Positions 42,251-50,729 of a stretch of 64,000 bases of DNA are shown here, piece after piece (position 1 is the first letter of the stretch; each line of letters begins with the position of its first letter). Source of the stretch: DASRDE01 sp035938175 (GTDB taxonomy: Bacteria > Vulcanimicrobiota > Vulcanimicrobiia > Vulcanimicrobiales > Vulcanimicrobiaceae). The stretch lies in contig DASZHD010000010.1 in the NCBI GenBank assembly GCA_035938175.1, forward strand, positions 1 to 64,000. The letters run 5' to 3'. The notes under the pieces were generated by a model. It was given only the letters and a program-made list of their open reading frames with translations. It did not search any database and was not told the origin of the DNA. A program made the position numbers and the translations under genes.

Positions 42251-42625
42251 ATGGAAGGAATGGAGGGCGTCATAACCGCGATGGAGCTGGCGCGCCGCAA
42301 AGCCGCCGCCGCGCAGAGTGCGCGTGCCGCCGCCACAGCGAGCTCGCCCACCGCACCCGTGACGGCACAAACGCCCCCAGCGCCGCAGGCTGCCGCGCCG
42401 GTCGCTTCACCGCAGGCCGCTGCAGCCCAGCCCTCCTCTCCGCAGCCGCCCGCGTCGCCGCCTCACCATGCGGCGCAAGCCGGGCCTTTGCAGACGATGT
42501 TCGAAGATGGGAACAGTCTTCTCAAGGCCATCGTGGCTTCCGAGATTCTCGGGCCGCCGGCCGCCCTGCGGGAGCGTCATCTCTGGAATCAACCGCCGAA
42601 CGAACCGTCGATCTCAGCGCACTAG
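42251..42625 (+). CDS. Ala/Pro-rich hypothetical protein, 124 aa
   Basis: An unknown soluble protein that starts four bases after floA. Residues 12-75 are an Ala/Pro/Ser-rich low-complexity region; only the C-terminal 45 residues look ordered, with the helical segment LQTMFEDGNSLLKAIVASEI, then LGPPAALRER. In Bacillus two unrelated small genes (yqfB, yqfC) sit in this place. The tail might serve as a docking peptide. The 3' end overlaps the 5' region of the PhoH gene if that gene starts at CTG 42583. Confidence 0.6.
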   Translation: MEGMEGVITAMELARRKAAAAQSARAAATASSPTAPVTAQTPPAPQAAAPVASPQAAAAQPSSPQPPASPPHHAAQAGPLQTMFEDGNSLLKAIVASEILGPPAALRERHLWNQPPNEPSISAH

Positions 42626-43536
42626 ACGATCATTTCCGCCTGTTCGGAAAGTTCGATCAAAATCTCTCGGCACTTGAAGACGCACTCGCCGTTTCGTTGC
42701 GCGTCGACGGCAACCGGCTGGTGGTACACGGCGAAGGCGCGGCGGTCGATCGCGCCCTCGCGGTCGTGCAGCGCATGCTCGACGCTGCAGTAAACGGCGC
42801 ACAGGTGACGCCGGACGACGTCGCACTTGCCTCCTCCGATGTGATCCGCGGCCGCAATCACACGACGTTACCGGAAACGCTATACCGCTCGCAGCGCGGG
42901 CGGGAAATCCGTCCGAAAACGGCGGGACAGCGCAGCTTCGTCGATTCAATCGACAAACACACGCTTACGTTCGGTATCGGTCCGGCCGGCACGGGCAAAA
43001 CGTTCCTCGCCGTCGTGATGGCGGTACGAGCGCTTCGCGCGCGCACGGTTTCACGCATCATTCTCTCGCGCCCCGCAGTGGAAGCCGGCGAGAAACTCGG
43101 ATTTCTTCCGGGCGATCTGCGCGAGAAAGTGGATCCGTACTTGCGCCCGCTGTACGATTCGCTCGGGGAATTGCTGGAAGACAGCGTCGTCGAACGATAT
43201 CTGGAACGCGGCGTAATCGAGGTGGCTCCGCTCGCGTACATGCGTGGGCGAACGCTTTCGGAAGCCTTCGTGATATTAGACGAAGCGCAAAACGCGACGC
43301 GCGATCAGCTGAAAATGTTCTTGACGCGGCTGGGCGCCGGATCGAAAATGATCGTCAACGGCGACATCACGCAAATCGATCTCCTCGGCGGCGCCACGAG
43401 CGGACTACTGGAAGTGCCGCGCCGTTTCGGCGGTGTTGCGGATATCGGCATCGTCGAGTTGAACGAAACCGACGTGGTGCGGCATCCGCTCGTCGCGCGG
43501 ATCATCCGCGCGTACGCCGCCGATCCGCAGCCGTGA
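42583..43536 (+). CDS. phoH: PhoH-like ATPase
   Basis: A PhoH protein of about 317 residues if started at CTG 42583; the first ordinary start in frame, TTG 42697, would cut off the conserved N-terminal stretch LDDHFRLFGKFDQNLSALED seen in the same frame upstream. ggag lies eight bases before the CTG. The ATPase core is clear: GPAGTGKTFLAVVMAVRA (Walker A), VILDEAQNATRDQLKMFLTR (Walker B) and IVNGDITQIDLLGG. PhoH proteins are RNA helicase-like; partner YbeY follows. The start is uncertain, the function of the family is partly known. Confidence 0.9.
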   Translation: MESTAERTVDLSALDDHFRLFGKFDQNLSALEDALAVSLRVDGNRLVVHGEGAAVDRALAVVQRMLDAAVNGAQVTPDDVALASSDVIRGRNHTTLPETLYRSQRGREIRPKTAGQRSFVDSIDKHTLTFGIGPAGTGKTFLAVVMAVRALRARTVSRIILSRPAVEAGEKLGFLPGDLREKVDPYLRPLYDSLGELLEDSVVERYLERGVIEVAPLAYMRGRTLSEAFVILDEAQNATRDQLKMFLTRLGAGSKMIVNGDITQIDLLGGATSGLLEVPRRFGGVADIGIVELNETDVVRHPLVARIIRAYAADPQP

Positions 43537-44006
43537 TTCACTTTCGAAACCAGACGCGGGGAAGCGGGTTGAATGCGCGGCGCCTAAAAGAGGTCGCGCG
43601 CGCATTGCTGCACGCGGCAGGTGAAGGCGAGTCGGCCCTCTCGCTGACGCTCGTCGGCGACAATGAAATCCAGCGGCTGAACTGCCTGCACCGCGGAAAG
43701 GACAAGGCGACGGACGTGTTGTCGTTTCCGCTGTACGCTCCGGGCGGCCCGGGCACTCTTCAACCGGCTGCGGACGACATGCCGGAGCGCTTGCTTGGCG
43801 ATGTCGTGATCAGCGTCGATACGGCCCGCCGCCAAGCCGCGGAATACGACGCGCCGCTGGAGAATGAAGTTCACCGCTTGCTCATTCACGGCATACTGCA
43901 CGTGCTCGGTCACGACCACGAAGAACCGCGCGAACGCGCCGCAATGGAGGCGGAAGAACGGCGGCTCGCCGCCGCCATCGGCATGCCCTGGCCGTACGAC
44001 GAGTAA
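43533..44006 (+). CDS. ybeY: endoribonuclease YbeY
   Basis: A 157-residue RNA endonuclease for 16S rRNA maturation and ribosome quality control. The zinc site is seen in HRLLIHGILHVLGHDHEEP (H-x3-H-x5-H) near residue 112. GDVVISVDTARRQAAEYDA and KDKATDVLSFPLYA are standard. GTG start overlaps the phoH stop by four bases; the pair phoH-ybeY is highly conserved. Confidence 0.95.
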   Translation: MIHFRNQTRGSGLNARRLKEVARALLHAAGEGESALSLTLVGDNEIQRLNCLHRGKDKATDVLSFPLYAPGGPGTLQPAADDMPERLLGDVVISVDTARRQAAEYDAPLENEVHRLLIHGILHVLGHDHEEPRERAAMEAEERRLAAAIGMPWPYDE

Positions 44007-44011
44007 CGTTC

Positions 44012-44764
44012 GTGCATCAACCTCGTCCCGAACCGCCGCCGTACGCGCGAATCACCGAAACGAAATTCTGGAGCTCGTTTCATTACGCGTTTCAGGGCGT
44101 TATGTACGCGGTGCGCACGCAGCCGAACATGCGCGTGCACCTGGTCGTCGCGCTCGCCGTGCTGCTCGCGACGCTGCTGCTGCGGCTCGACCGCATTTAT
44201 CTGATCGCCGTCGTCATCACGATCGTGATCGTTCTTTCGCTGGAACTGGTGAATACGGCAATTGAAGCGGTCGTCGATCTTTTGACCGTCGCGCACCATC
44301 CGCTGGCAAAAACGGCAAAGGACGCCGCCGCCGGGGCGGTGCTGATATCCACGGTGGGTGCCGTGGTCGTCGGCTACCTGGTGTTCTACCAGGGCATTCA
44401 ACAAGGTGGAACCCGCGTGTACGAAGCGGTCGCGCAGGTGCCGGCCAACGTCATTCTCGTGGTGCTTGCCGCGACGGCCATCCTGACGCTCTTCGCCAAG
44501 GCGTGGGCCGGACGCGGCTCGCCGCTTCAGGGCGGCGCCGTCTCCGGGCACACAGCCCTGGCCTTTGCCGCCTCGACCGGCCTTGCGCTGTTCTTCCAGC
44601 GGCCCCTGGTCGCCGTTCTGGCCTATTTCGTGGCGTTTTTGGTCGGCCAGAGCCGGGTGGAGGCCCGGATACACAACGTTTTCGAGGTTACCTGGGGCGC
44701 CGTGCTGGGAACGCTGGTAGCCCTCGCCGTGTATGTGCTGGTCCGTCCGCACCTTGTGCTATAA
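44012..44764 (+). CDS. dgkA: diacylglycerol/undecaprenol kinase fused to a PAP2-like phosphatase domain
   Basis: A 250-residue fusion. Residues 1-120 are a DgkA domain: ELVNTAIEAVVDLLTVAHH with the catalytic Glu, and KTAKDAAAGAVLISTVGAVV. Residues 140-250 form a PAP2-type phosphatase: KAWAGRGSP, AVSGHTALAFAAS and VGQSRVEARIHNVFEV with SGH and SR-x5-H. The last motif ends in Glu where Asp is usual. In PAP2 enzymes these motifs bind and hydrolyse lipid phosphate. Domain order kinase then phosphatase would allow undecaprenol to be phosphorylated and dephosphorylated by one protein. Starts at GTG, five bases after ybeY. Confidence 0.9.
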   Translation: MHQPRPEPPPYARITETKFWSSFHYAFQGVMYAVRTQPNMRVHLVVALAVLLATLLLRLDRIYLIAVVITIVIVLSLELVNTAIEAVVDLLTVAHHPLAKTAKDAAAGAVLISTVGAVVVGYLVFYQGIQQGGTRVYEAVAQVPANVILVVLAATAILTLFAKAWAGRGSPLQGGAVSGHTALAFAASTGLALFFQRPLVAVLAYFVAFLVGQSRVEARIHNVFEVTWGAVLGTLVALAVYVLVRPHLVL

Positions 44765-44775
44765 TCGCGCTGCAA

Positions 44776-46113
44776 TTGGAACCTCTAAGTAGCCAGCCGG
44801 CCGCCGTCCATACCATCCCTCCCTACGAGATAGCCGCCCTGGTGCTGCTCGTGCTGCTGGCGGCCTTTTTCGCCGCGTCCGAAGCGGCACTCGTGGGCGT
44901 CTCGCGCCTTCGCGCGCGCTCGATGGTCGAGAAGGGCATGAAGCGCGCCCGCGCGGTGCTGAAGCTTACCGAAGACCGCAACCGCTTCCTGACCTCGATT
45001 CTGATCGGCAACACGATCGTGCTGTTGATCGCAGACTCGCTGGCCACGTACATCTTCATCCGGGCCGGCATTCCGCGCGCAGCCGTCATCTCCACGGTCG
45101 TCATGACGTTCTTACTGCTGCTCTTCGGCGAGATCGTCCCGAAGACGATTGCGGTCTCGGACAACGAACGCTGGGCGCTGCGCTTGGCGCCGGCGATGCA
45201 GCGCGTGGCGTGGCTGCTGACGCCGCTCGTGCGGTTTTTCCAGTTTTTGACGAACCTGCTGCTGCGCCCGTTCGGAATAAAGCACGCGCACAACATCTTC
45301 ATTACCGAAGAAGATATCCGCACGATCGTCAACGTCGGCGCCGAACAGAAGGTCCTGGAAGAACAAGAGCGCGAGATGATCCATTCGATCATCGAATTCG
45401 GCGACACGATCGTGCGCGAAGTCATGACGCCGCGGCCGAACATCGTTGCAGTATCGATCAACGATTCTCCGCGCCGCGCGCTGGACATGGTGATCGCCGA
45501 AGGCTACTCCAAACTTCCCGTTTACGAAGAATCGAAAGACGACATCGCCGGCGTCGTGCACGATCGCGAGCTCTTGATTGCGTTGGCGAACGGGACGATT
45601 AGTTCTACGCCGCTTCGGGCGCTGATGCGGCCCATTTCGCACGTTCCAGAGAACAAGAAGATCGCCGAATTGCTTCGCGAGATGCAGCGCGACAAGTTCT
45701 CGATGTCGATCGTGGTCGACGAATACGGCGGCACCGCCGGTCTGGTCACGATGGAAGATCTGCTCGAAGAGATCGTCGGCGAGATCCGCGACGAGCACGA
45801 CGAAGGCGAAGAAGAGCCCCTGCGGATTCTGAACGATTACGAAGCGGTCGTGGACTCCGGTGTGAACATCGAAGACGTCAACGCAAAACTCGGCACCGAA
45901 CTGCCGCACGAAGAATTCGAAACCATCGGCGGATTCACCGTCGGATTGTTCGGGCGGCTGCCGAAAGAAGGCGAGGAGATCGCGGCCGACGATCACACGC
46001 GGCTGCGCGTCGAGCGCATGCGCGGGCGCCGGATTCTTGCCGTGCGAATCTTCAGCACGAACGGAAAGCTGGCACGCGAAGAGGCCGAAGCCGTAGAAGA
46101 AGATGCATTCTGA
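44776..46113 (+). CDS. CorC/HlyC-type transporter-associated protein (CNNM + CBS)
   Basis: About 445 residues with four domains in order: CNNM/DUF21 membrane domain (AAFFAASEAALVGVSRLRAR, LTSILIGNTIVLLIADSLAT), a CBS pair (REVMTPRPNIVAVSINDS and SKLPVYEESKDDIAGVVHDR), and a C-terminal CorC_HlyC domain (FSMSIVVDEYGGTAGLVTME). Such proteins handle magnesium or cobalt efflux. The start is TTG 44776, eleven bases after the previous stop; ATG is not available nearby. It overlaps the cdd start by 11 bases. In Bacillus this place near dgkA and cdd is held by other genes. Confidence 0.93.
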   Translation: MEPLSSQPAAVHTIPPYEIAALVLLVLLAAFFAASEAALVGVSRLRARSMVEKGMKRARAVLKLTEDRNRFLTSILIGNTIVLLIADSLATYIFIRAGIPRAAVISTVVMTFLLLLFGEIVPKTIAVSDNERWALRLAPAMQRVAWLLTPLVRFFQFLTNLLLRPFGIKHAHNIFITEEDIRTIVNVGAEQKVLEEQEREMIHSIIEFGDTIVREVMTPRPNIVAVSINDSPRRALDMVIAEGYSKLPVYEESKDDIAGVVHDRELLIALANGTISSTPLRALMRPISHVPENKKIAELLREMQRDKFSMSIVVDEYGGTAGLVTMEDLLEEIVGEIRDEHDEGEEEPLRILNDYEAVVDSGVNIEDVNAKLGTELPHEEFETIGGFTVGLFGRLPKEGEEIAADDHTRLRVERMRGRRILAVRIFSTNGKLAREEAEAVEEDAF

Positions 46114-46510
46114 CGAGCTCGACGCGCTCGTCGAACGGGCGCGTGCGGCTCGCGAACGCGCGTATGCGCCGTATTCGAAATTCGCGGTCGGCGCGGCGCT
46201 GTTGTGCGACGACGGCGCGATCGTCGAAGGCGTGAACGTCGAGAACGCCAGTTACGGCTTGTCGATGTGCGCGGAACGATCGGCGGTGTTCGCGGCCGTT
46301 GCAGGCGGCCGGCGAGCGTTCCAAGCCATCGCTATCGCGGGACCGGGCTCAACCGCGACGGCGCCTTGCGGAGCCTGCCGTCAGGTATTGAACGAGTTCA
46401 ATCCGTCGCTGGCCGTCGCGTACGCCGGCCCGGACGGCGTCGTGCGTACCACGCTCGACCGGTTGTTGCCGGCGGCATTCGGTCCCCAGTCCCTTGAACC
46501 GCACGTATAA
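46103..46510 (+). CDS. cdd: cytidine deaminase
   Basis: A 135-residue homotetrameric type. Zinc-binding signatures are NASYGLSMCAERSAVF (catalytic Glu next to Cys) and TAPCGACRQVLNEF near residue 90. It deaminates cytidine and deoxycytidine in salvage. ATG at 46103 overlaps the previous gene. It directly overlaps recO downstream; in Bacillus era lies between them. Confidence 0.95.
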   Translation: MHSDELDALVERARAARERAYAPYSKFAVGAALLCDDGAIVEGVNVENASYGLSMCAERSAVFAAVAGGRRAFQAIAIAGPGSTATAPCGACRQVLNEFNPSLAVAYAGPDGVVRTTLDRLLPAAFGPQSLEPHV

Positions 46511-47246
46511 GACCTCGGCTGTCGTTCTCCGCGGGCGAAATTACAGCGAAGCCGATCGCATCCTGACGTTGTTCAGCACCGAGCGCGGGAAAATGGACGC
46601 GATCGCGAAAGGCGTGCGGCGCACCAAGAGTCATTTGGCCGGACGGTTGGAATTCGCAAATGAAGTTGCGCTCGGCATGCATCGCGGGCGTAATCTGGAC
46701 GTGATCGTAACGGCAGATCTCGAGGTTGCGCATTGGCAGCATCTCGTACGTCCGGATCGTTTTGCGGCAGCGAGCATCGTGCTCGAACTGATCGATGGCT
46801 TTTGCGAACCGGATCTGCCGCTTCCCGACGTCTATCGATTGTTGACGGGCGTGCTTTCGGCAATCGGACGCAGCGAATCACCGCTTTCGCTGCTGCCGCG
46901 TTTTTCATTGCGGTTGCTCGACCTGCTGGGACTTGCTCCGCCGCTGGAAACGTGCATTCGCTGCGGCGCGTCGATCGCGGGCAAAACCGTATGGCTCGAT
47001 CCGGAGCAAGGCGGGTTCGCAGGCGAAGAATGCCGCGTTTCGTGGCGGGAAGTATTGACGCTGGATCCGCGCGCAATGGACAACGTACGCGCATTGGCCG
47101 CTACCGTCGGCGGCGCGACGAAACCGTCGGTCGTCGCGAGCCGTACGGTTGCTCAAGCGATCGAGTCCCTGGTAAATCACCATTTGGGGCGCCGGCCCAA
47201 GGCGGGACTCCATGCGCTGGAATTCGTAATCGACGCAGCGTGGTAA
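46494..47246 (+). CDS. recO: DNA repair protein RecO
   Basis: A 250-residue RecO that loads RecA in gap repair. The OB-fold start NRTYKTSAVVLRGRNYSEAD and TLFSTERGKMDAIAKGVRRT are clear. A zinc-like CIRCGASIAG at about 161 and GFAGEECR follow, giving a partial CxxC-type module. It starts with TTG, overlapping cdd by 17 bases, and ends in TAATG with ruvX. Confidence 0.93.
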   Translation: MNRTYKTSAVVLRGRNYSEADRILTLFSTERGKMDAIAKGVRRTKSHLAGRLEFANEVALGMHRGRNLDVIVTADLEVAHWQHLVRPDRFAAASIVLELIDGFCEPDLPLPDVYRLLTGVLSAIGRSESPLSLLPRFSLRLLDLLGLAPPLETCIRCGASIAGKTVWLDPEQGGFAGEECRVSWREVLTLDPRAMDNVRALAATVGGATKPSVVASRTVAQAIESLVNHHLGRRPKAGLHALEFVIDAAW

Positions 47247-47662
47247 TGGCTTTGGACGTCGGAAGCAAGCGGATCGGCGTTGCCGTCGCGGATCCCACCG
47301 GCACGTTCGCCTTGCCCGTTACGGTTCTGGAACGCACGAATCTGAAAGCCGATCTCGACCGGGTCTTGGAACTGACGCAGGAGTACGGCGCGAGCGAACT
47401 CGTGATCGGCGACCCGGTCACGATGAGCGGCGAGCGCGGCATTGCCGCGGAGAAGATCGACCGGTTCGTCGAGCACATCGCGCGTGTATTTTCCGGGCGC
47501 ATCGTGCGCGTGGACGAACGCCTCACCACGGCGCAAGCGACCAAATCGCTGATCGCCGCCGACGTGAGCCGCTCCAAGCGAAAAGCGGTGGTCGATAAGA
47601 TGGCGGCGGCGCTGATTTTGGAGACGTACCTGGCGCGCCGGCGCAACGGCGGCACGCCATGA
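47246..47662 (+). CDS. ruvX: YqgF/RuvX family putative Holliday junction resolvase
   Basis: A 138-residue RNase H-fold protein that processes rRNA (16S pre-rRNA) or branched DNA. Motifs: MALDVGSKRIGVAVADPTG with the first Asp, LVIGDPVTMSGERG (Glu/Asp site), VDERLTTAQATKSL and the terminal VDKMAAALILETYLA. Start ATG overlaps the recO stop. It is followed by mltG in a four-base overlap. In Firmicutes the ruvX gene is also followed by DUF1292 and mltG-like genes. Confidence 0.93.
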   Translation: MALDVGSKRIGVAVADPTGTFALPVTVLERTNLKADLDRVLELTQEYGASELVIGDPVTMSGERGIAAEKIDRFVEHIARVFSGRIVRVDERLTTAQATKSLIAADVSRSKRKAVVDKMAAALILETYLARRRNGGTP

Positions 47663-48648
47663 AACGGTTTATCGCCGGTGTCATCGCGATACTCGCGATC
47701 GCGGTCGTCGCGGCGGCGGGATGGCTTGCTTATGCGGTCTTCGGCGATCGCTCCCATCCGTCTCGTACGGCGCAGGTGATCGTTCCGCGCGGATCGACCT
47801 TTCACGATATTGCCGATCAGCTGGCGTCGGCCGGAATCATCGGAAATGCTGCGGCGTTTCGTTTGTACGCGAAAGTTCGCCACGCGGATACTGACGTCCA
47901 CGCCGGCGCGTTCGCGTTCGCTCCGCATCAAACCGCCGCGCAGGTATTGCAGCAATTGCAAAGCGGCGGCGCGCAGATTGCGAAATGGGTTTCGATTCCC
48001 GAAGGTTTTACCGCTAAACAGATCGCGCAGCGTCTGCAGGACGCGGGCCTGGGCAGCGCTCAGGCGTACTACGACGCGTTCATGCACGATTCGATCGCGA
48101 TCGGCGGCACTCGGACCGCGAACTTGGAAGGCTATCTGTTTCCGAGTACGTATCTCGTGCCGGTCGACGCCACCCCCAAAGTCGTCGAGGACATCATGAC
48201 GGCGCAGTTTCGCAAAGAACTTCCGCGCGATGCGGCGGCGAAGGCCAAAGCGCACGGCCTGACCGTCCCGCAAGTGGTTACGATCGCGTCATTGATCGAA
48301 CGCGAGGCGAAGGCCGACGACGAGCGAGCGCTCATGGCCGGCGTCTACTACAACCGGCTGCGCATCGGTATGCCGCTGGAGGTCGACGCGTCAATCGAAT
48401 ACGCCCTTCCCGAGCACCACGACGTCATCACCTACGGCGACCTGCGCACCGATTCGCCCTACAACACGTACCGTCACCAAGGGCTTCCGCCCACGCCCAT
48501 TGCCAATCCAGGCGCGCCCTCGCTGGCCGCCGCGTTCACTCCCCGCCCCAGCGCATATTTGTACTACGTGTACAAAGGGAACGGGCATCATGCGTTCGCA
48601 ACAACGCTAGCACAGCAGAACGCAAACATCGCGAAATACCTCAAATAG
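47659..48648 (+). CDS. mltG: endolytic murein transglycosylase
   Basis: A 329-residue YceG-like protein with one N-terminal membrane helix (FIAGVIAILAIAVVAAAGWL), an LysM-like half (TAQVIVPRGSTFHDIADQLA), and the catalytic region EGYLFPSTYLVP followed by VTIASLIEREA, where Glu is the catalytic residue. It cleaves nascent glycan strands to end polymerization, working in the periplasm or at the outer face. Follows ruvX by overlap. Confidence 0.95.
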   Translation: MKRFIAGVIAILAIAVVAAAGWLAYAVFGDRSHPSRTAQVIVPRGSTFHDIADQLASAGIIGNAAAFRLYAKVRHADTDVHAGAFAFAPHQTAAQVLQQLQSGGAQIAKWVSIPEGFTAKQIAQRLQDAGLGSAQAYYDAFMHDSIAIGGTRTANLEGYLFPSTYLVPVDATPKVVEDIMTAQFRKELPRDAAAKAKAHGLTVPQVVTIASLIEREAKADDERALMAGVYYNRLRIGMPLEVDASIEYALPEHHDVITYGDLRTDSPYNTYRHQGLPPTPIANPGAPSLAAAFTPRPSAYLYYVYKGNGHHAFATTLAQQNANIAKYLK

Positions 48649-48658
48649 GGGGCTCCCC

Positions 48659-48940
48659 ATGTCGACGAACGGCGGCACCGGAAAATCGCAAACGCTTGAA
48701 TTGCGGGACGTTCTCGTCATCCAAACCACCGACCAAAAGGAGCTGGAGTTCGAAGTCGTCGGTCTTGTCGAAGACGAAGAGAATAACGCGTACGCGGTTC
48801 TCTACTGCGAGAAGGAAGATGAATTCGTCGTCACCGACGCTCAAGGGAATCTCCTCGAGGACGATCAGCTCGCGCAAGAGATCTTGGACGACTTTTTCGT
48901 GCTGGCAGAGGAATCGGGCGGCGGCGGGAGCGCCGAATAG
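48659..48940 (+). CDS. DUF1292 family protein
   Basis: A 93-residue acidic protein with QKELEFEVVGLVEDEENN and AYAVLYCEKEDEFVVTDAQG, typical of DUF1292 (Bacillus YrzB-like). Function is not known. It stands in the recO-ruvX-mltG cluster, as in Firmicutes. Stop TAG is in the same frame as the next gene, whose homologous sequence begins at once, so either the next gene begins with ATT or this amber codon is read through at low level. Confidence 0.85.
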   Translation: MSTNGGTGKSQTLELRDVLVIQTTDQKELEFEVVGLVEDEENNAYAVLYCEKEDEFVVTDAQGNLLEDDQLAQEILDDFFVLAEESGGGGSAE

Positions 48941-50083
48941 ATTCGCGCACTATTTCTGAGCGCCGACGTCGGCGTCGGCCATACGTCCGCCGCCAAAGCG
49001 CTGCGCGCGGGATGCGCCGCGGTAGATCCGGCGTTCGCATCCGTTATCGTCGATTCGTACAAGTATTCCGCATCCGTCTTCTCCGGTGTCGTTTCCAAAG
49101 GGTACATCGGCATGGTAAAAACCATTCCGCAGATGTACCGCTTCCTGTACAACCGCGCAGAAATGGCGACCGAGGTCGGGCCGTTTCGAGCATGGGTGCA
49201 TCAATTCACCGCACAGAATATCCGCGCGTTCATGCTGGACTATTCGCCGGATATCGTTGTTTGCACGCACGCGTTTCCATGCGGTGTCATGGCGGAATAC
49301 AAAAAGCTCTACGCAGATTCTCCGCCGGTGTTCGGCGTCGTTACGGATTTCGCAGTCCACGCCTTTTGGATGCACCGGAACGTCGAAGGTTACGCCGTCG
49401 CAACGCTGCAGATGCAGGATGCAATGGTCTCACGCGGCGTCGATCGCGCGCGAATCCACGTTTCCGGAATCCCCATCGGACCCGCATTCGGAGCAGCGGC
49501 GCCGGCACGCGAGGTCTTGCGCGACCGTCTAGGCCTTCCGCAAGATCGCCGCATCGTGCTCGTCATGGGCGGGGGACTCGGGATTGCGCCGCTTCAAACG
49601 ATCATGCGCGCATTGGAAAACGTGGACGAACCCACGTGTGCGGTGGCCATCGTCGGCCGCAGTAAGCGGGCGGAACTGCGCGCTCTGGAGTCAGCCGAAC
49701 GCGTGCGGTATCCGGTTCGCATCTTGGGCTTCGTGGAAAACGTGCACGATTACATGCACGCTGCGGACGTTCTCGTCACCAAGCCCGGCGGACTGACCTC
49801 TGCGGAAGCGCTGGCAGCCAACGTTCCACTGGTCCTGTTCAAGCCGCTGCCCGGGCAAGAGGAGCGGAATACGCGCTACCTCGTTGCAAGCGGTGCGGCT
49901 TTGCGCGCGAAGAATGCGCGCGATCTTACGCGCTGCGTGCAGTTATTGCTTGCCGACGCCGAGAAGCGGGATGAAATGCGTGCGGCCATGCGCGTGCTTG
50001 CGAAGCCCGATGCGGCGGCGGATATCGCCGGCGCGATGCAATCGATTGCGGGCGCGGGCCGGAAAGGAGAGGCAATCGCGTGA
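48941..50083 (+). CDS. MGDG synthase / GT28-type glycolipid glycosyltransferase, likely ATT start
   Basis: A GT28 enzyme related to MurG, UgtP and MGDG synthases. The N-terminal segment RALFLSADVGVGHTSAAKAL lies directly after the DUF1292 stop and is required for the fold, so the ATT at 48941 (gggag ten bases upstream) is the likely start; the first ATG is at 49112 and would drop 57 residues. C-terminal motifs GGGLGIAPLQTIMRALEN and VTKPGGLTSAEALAANVPLV bind the UDP-sugar. Product would be a glycosyl-diacylglycerol in the membrane. It ends in a 4-base overlap with the DoxX gene. Confidence 0.85.
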   Translation: MRALFLSADVGVGHTSAAKALRAGCAAVDPAFASVIVDSYKYSASVFSGVVSKGYIGMVKTIPQMYRFLYNRAEMATEVGPFRAWVHQFTAQNIRAFMLDYSPDIVVCTHAFPCGVMAEYKKLYADSPPVFGVVTDFAVHAFWMHRNVEGYAVATLQMQDAMVSRGVDRARIHVSGIPIGPAFGAAAPAREVLRDRLGLPQDRRIVLVMGGGLGIAPLQTIMRALENVDEPTCAVAIVGRSKRAELRALESAERVRYPVRILGFVENVHDYMHAADVLVTKPGGLTSAEALAANVPLVLFKPLPGQEERNTRYLVASGAALRAKNARDLTRCVQLLLADAEKRDEMRAAMRVLAKPDAAADIAGAMQSIAGAGRKGEAIA

Positions 50084-50658
50084 AATTAGCGTCGCATTGG
50101 TCGTATGCGGCCTGGTTCTCGGTCTTGCGAATATATACGGGGCTGTTTTGGCTCGTACACGGCATTCCAAAATTCTTGAGTCCCGATAAATTCATGCCGC
50201 CGAACGGCTTCATGCCGAAAATGGTCCAAGACGCCGCAAGTTCTCAAACGGGTCCGTATCACGATTTTCTGGTGAACGTCGTCATCCCGAATATCAATAT
50301 CTTCGCGGAACTCCAGCGGCTTGGAGAAGTCCTGACGGGGCTTGCATTGTTGTTCGGGTTGCTCACGCGGCTTGGTGGTTTGGTAGGCTGTTTTCTGGCG
50401 CTCAATTACATGGCTGCGCAAGGTGAATTTTCGCATTTGACGACGCTCGGCAGTTTGGATGGAGCTGCGTTCATGCTCTCGTTCATGATGTTGGTCGTAC
50501 CGGCGGGGCGCGTCTTCGGTGTCGATGCGTTGATGGCGCGCCCGCGAACCGTTGCCGCGTCCGGCCCGCGCGTAACTCCCGAGTTCGTAGACGAACCCAA
50601 ACCGGCTGCGACTCCGCCGGCCGCGCCACCTCCGGCTACGCCGTCGTCCGGAAGTTAA
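50080..50658 (+). CDS. DoxX-like membrane protein
   Basis: A 192-residue protein with four membrane helices. VLRIYTGLFWLVHGIPKFL, QRLGEVLTGLALLFGLLTR and GSLDGAAFMLSFMMLVVP match DoxX. The C-terminal 35 residues are a Pro/Ala tail. DoxX is a subunit of thiosulfate-quinone oxidoreductases in some archaea and a membrane protein of unclear role in many bacteria. GTG start. It precedes the tRNA cluster. Confidence 0.85.
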   Translation: MKLASHWSYAAWFSVLRIYTGLFWLVHGIPKFLSPDKFMPPNGFMPKMVQDAASSQTGPYHDFLVNVVIPNINIFAELQRLGEVLTGLALLFGLLTRLGGLVGCFLALNYMAAQGEFSHLTTLGSLDGAAFMLSFMMLVVPAGRVFGVDALMARPRTVAASGPRVTPEFVDEPKPAATPPAAPPPATPSSGS

Positions 50659-50729
50659 CCGTGTCGCGCTAGGTCCGCACGGGCCGCCTGTGGTATAGTG
50701 GTCCGCGACCCGCGAGCCAGGCGGCCACT

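Noticed and set aside
48938..48943. Pyrrolysine or selenocysteine decoding of the TAG between DUF1292 and the GT28 gene
   Set aside because: TAG is at the natural end of a complete DUF1292 protein, no pylT or PYLIS-like element is seen; an ATT start or weak readthrough is simpler.
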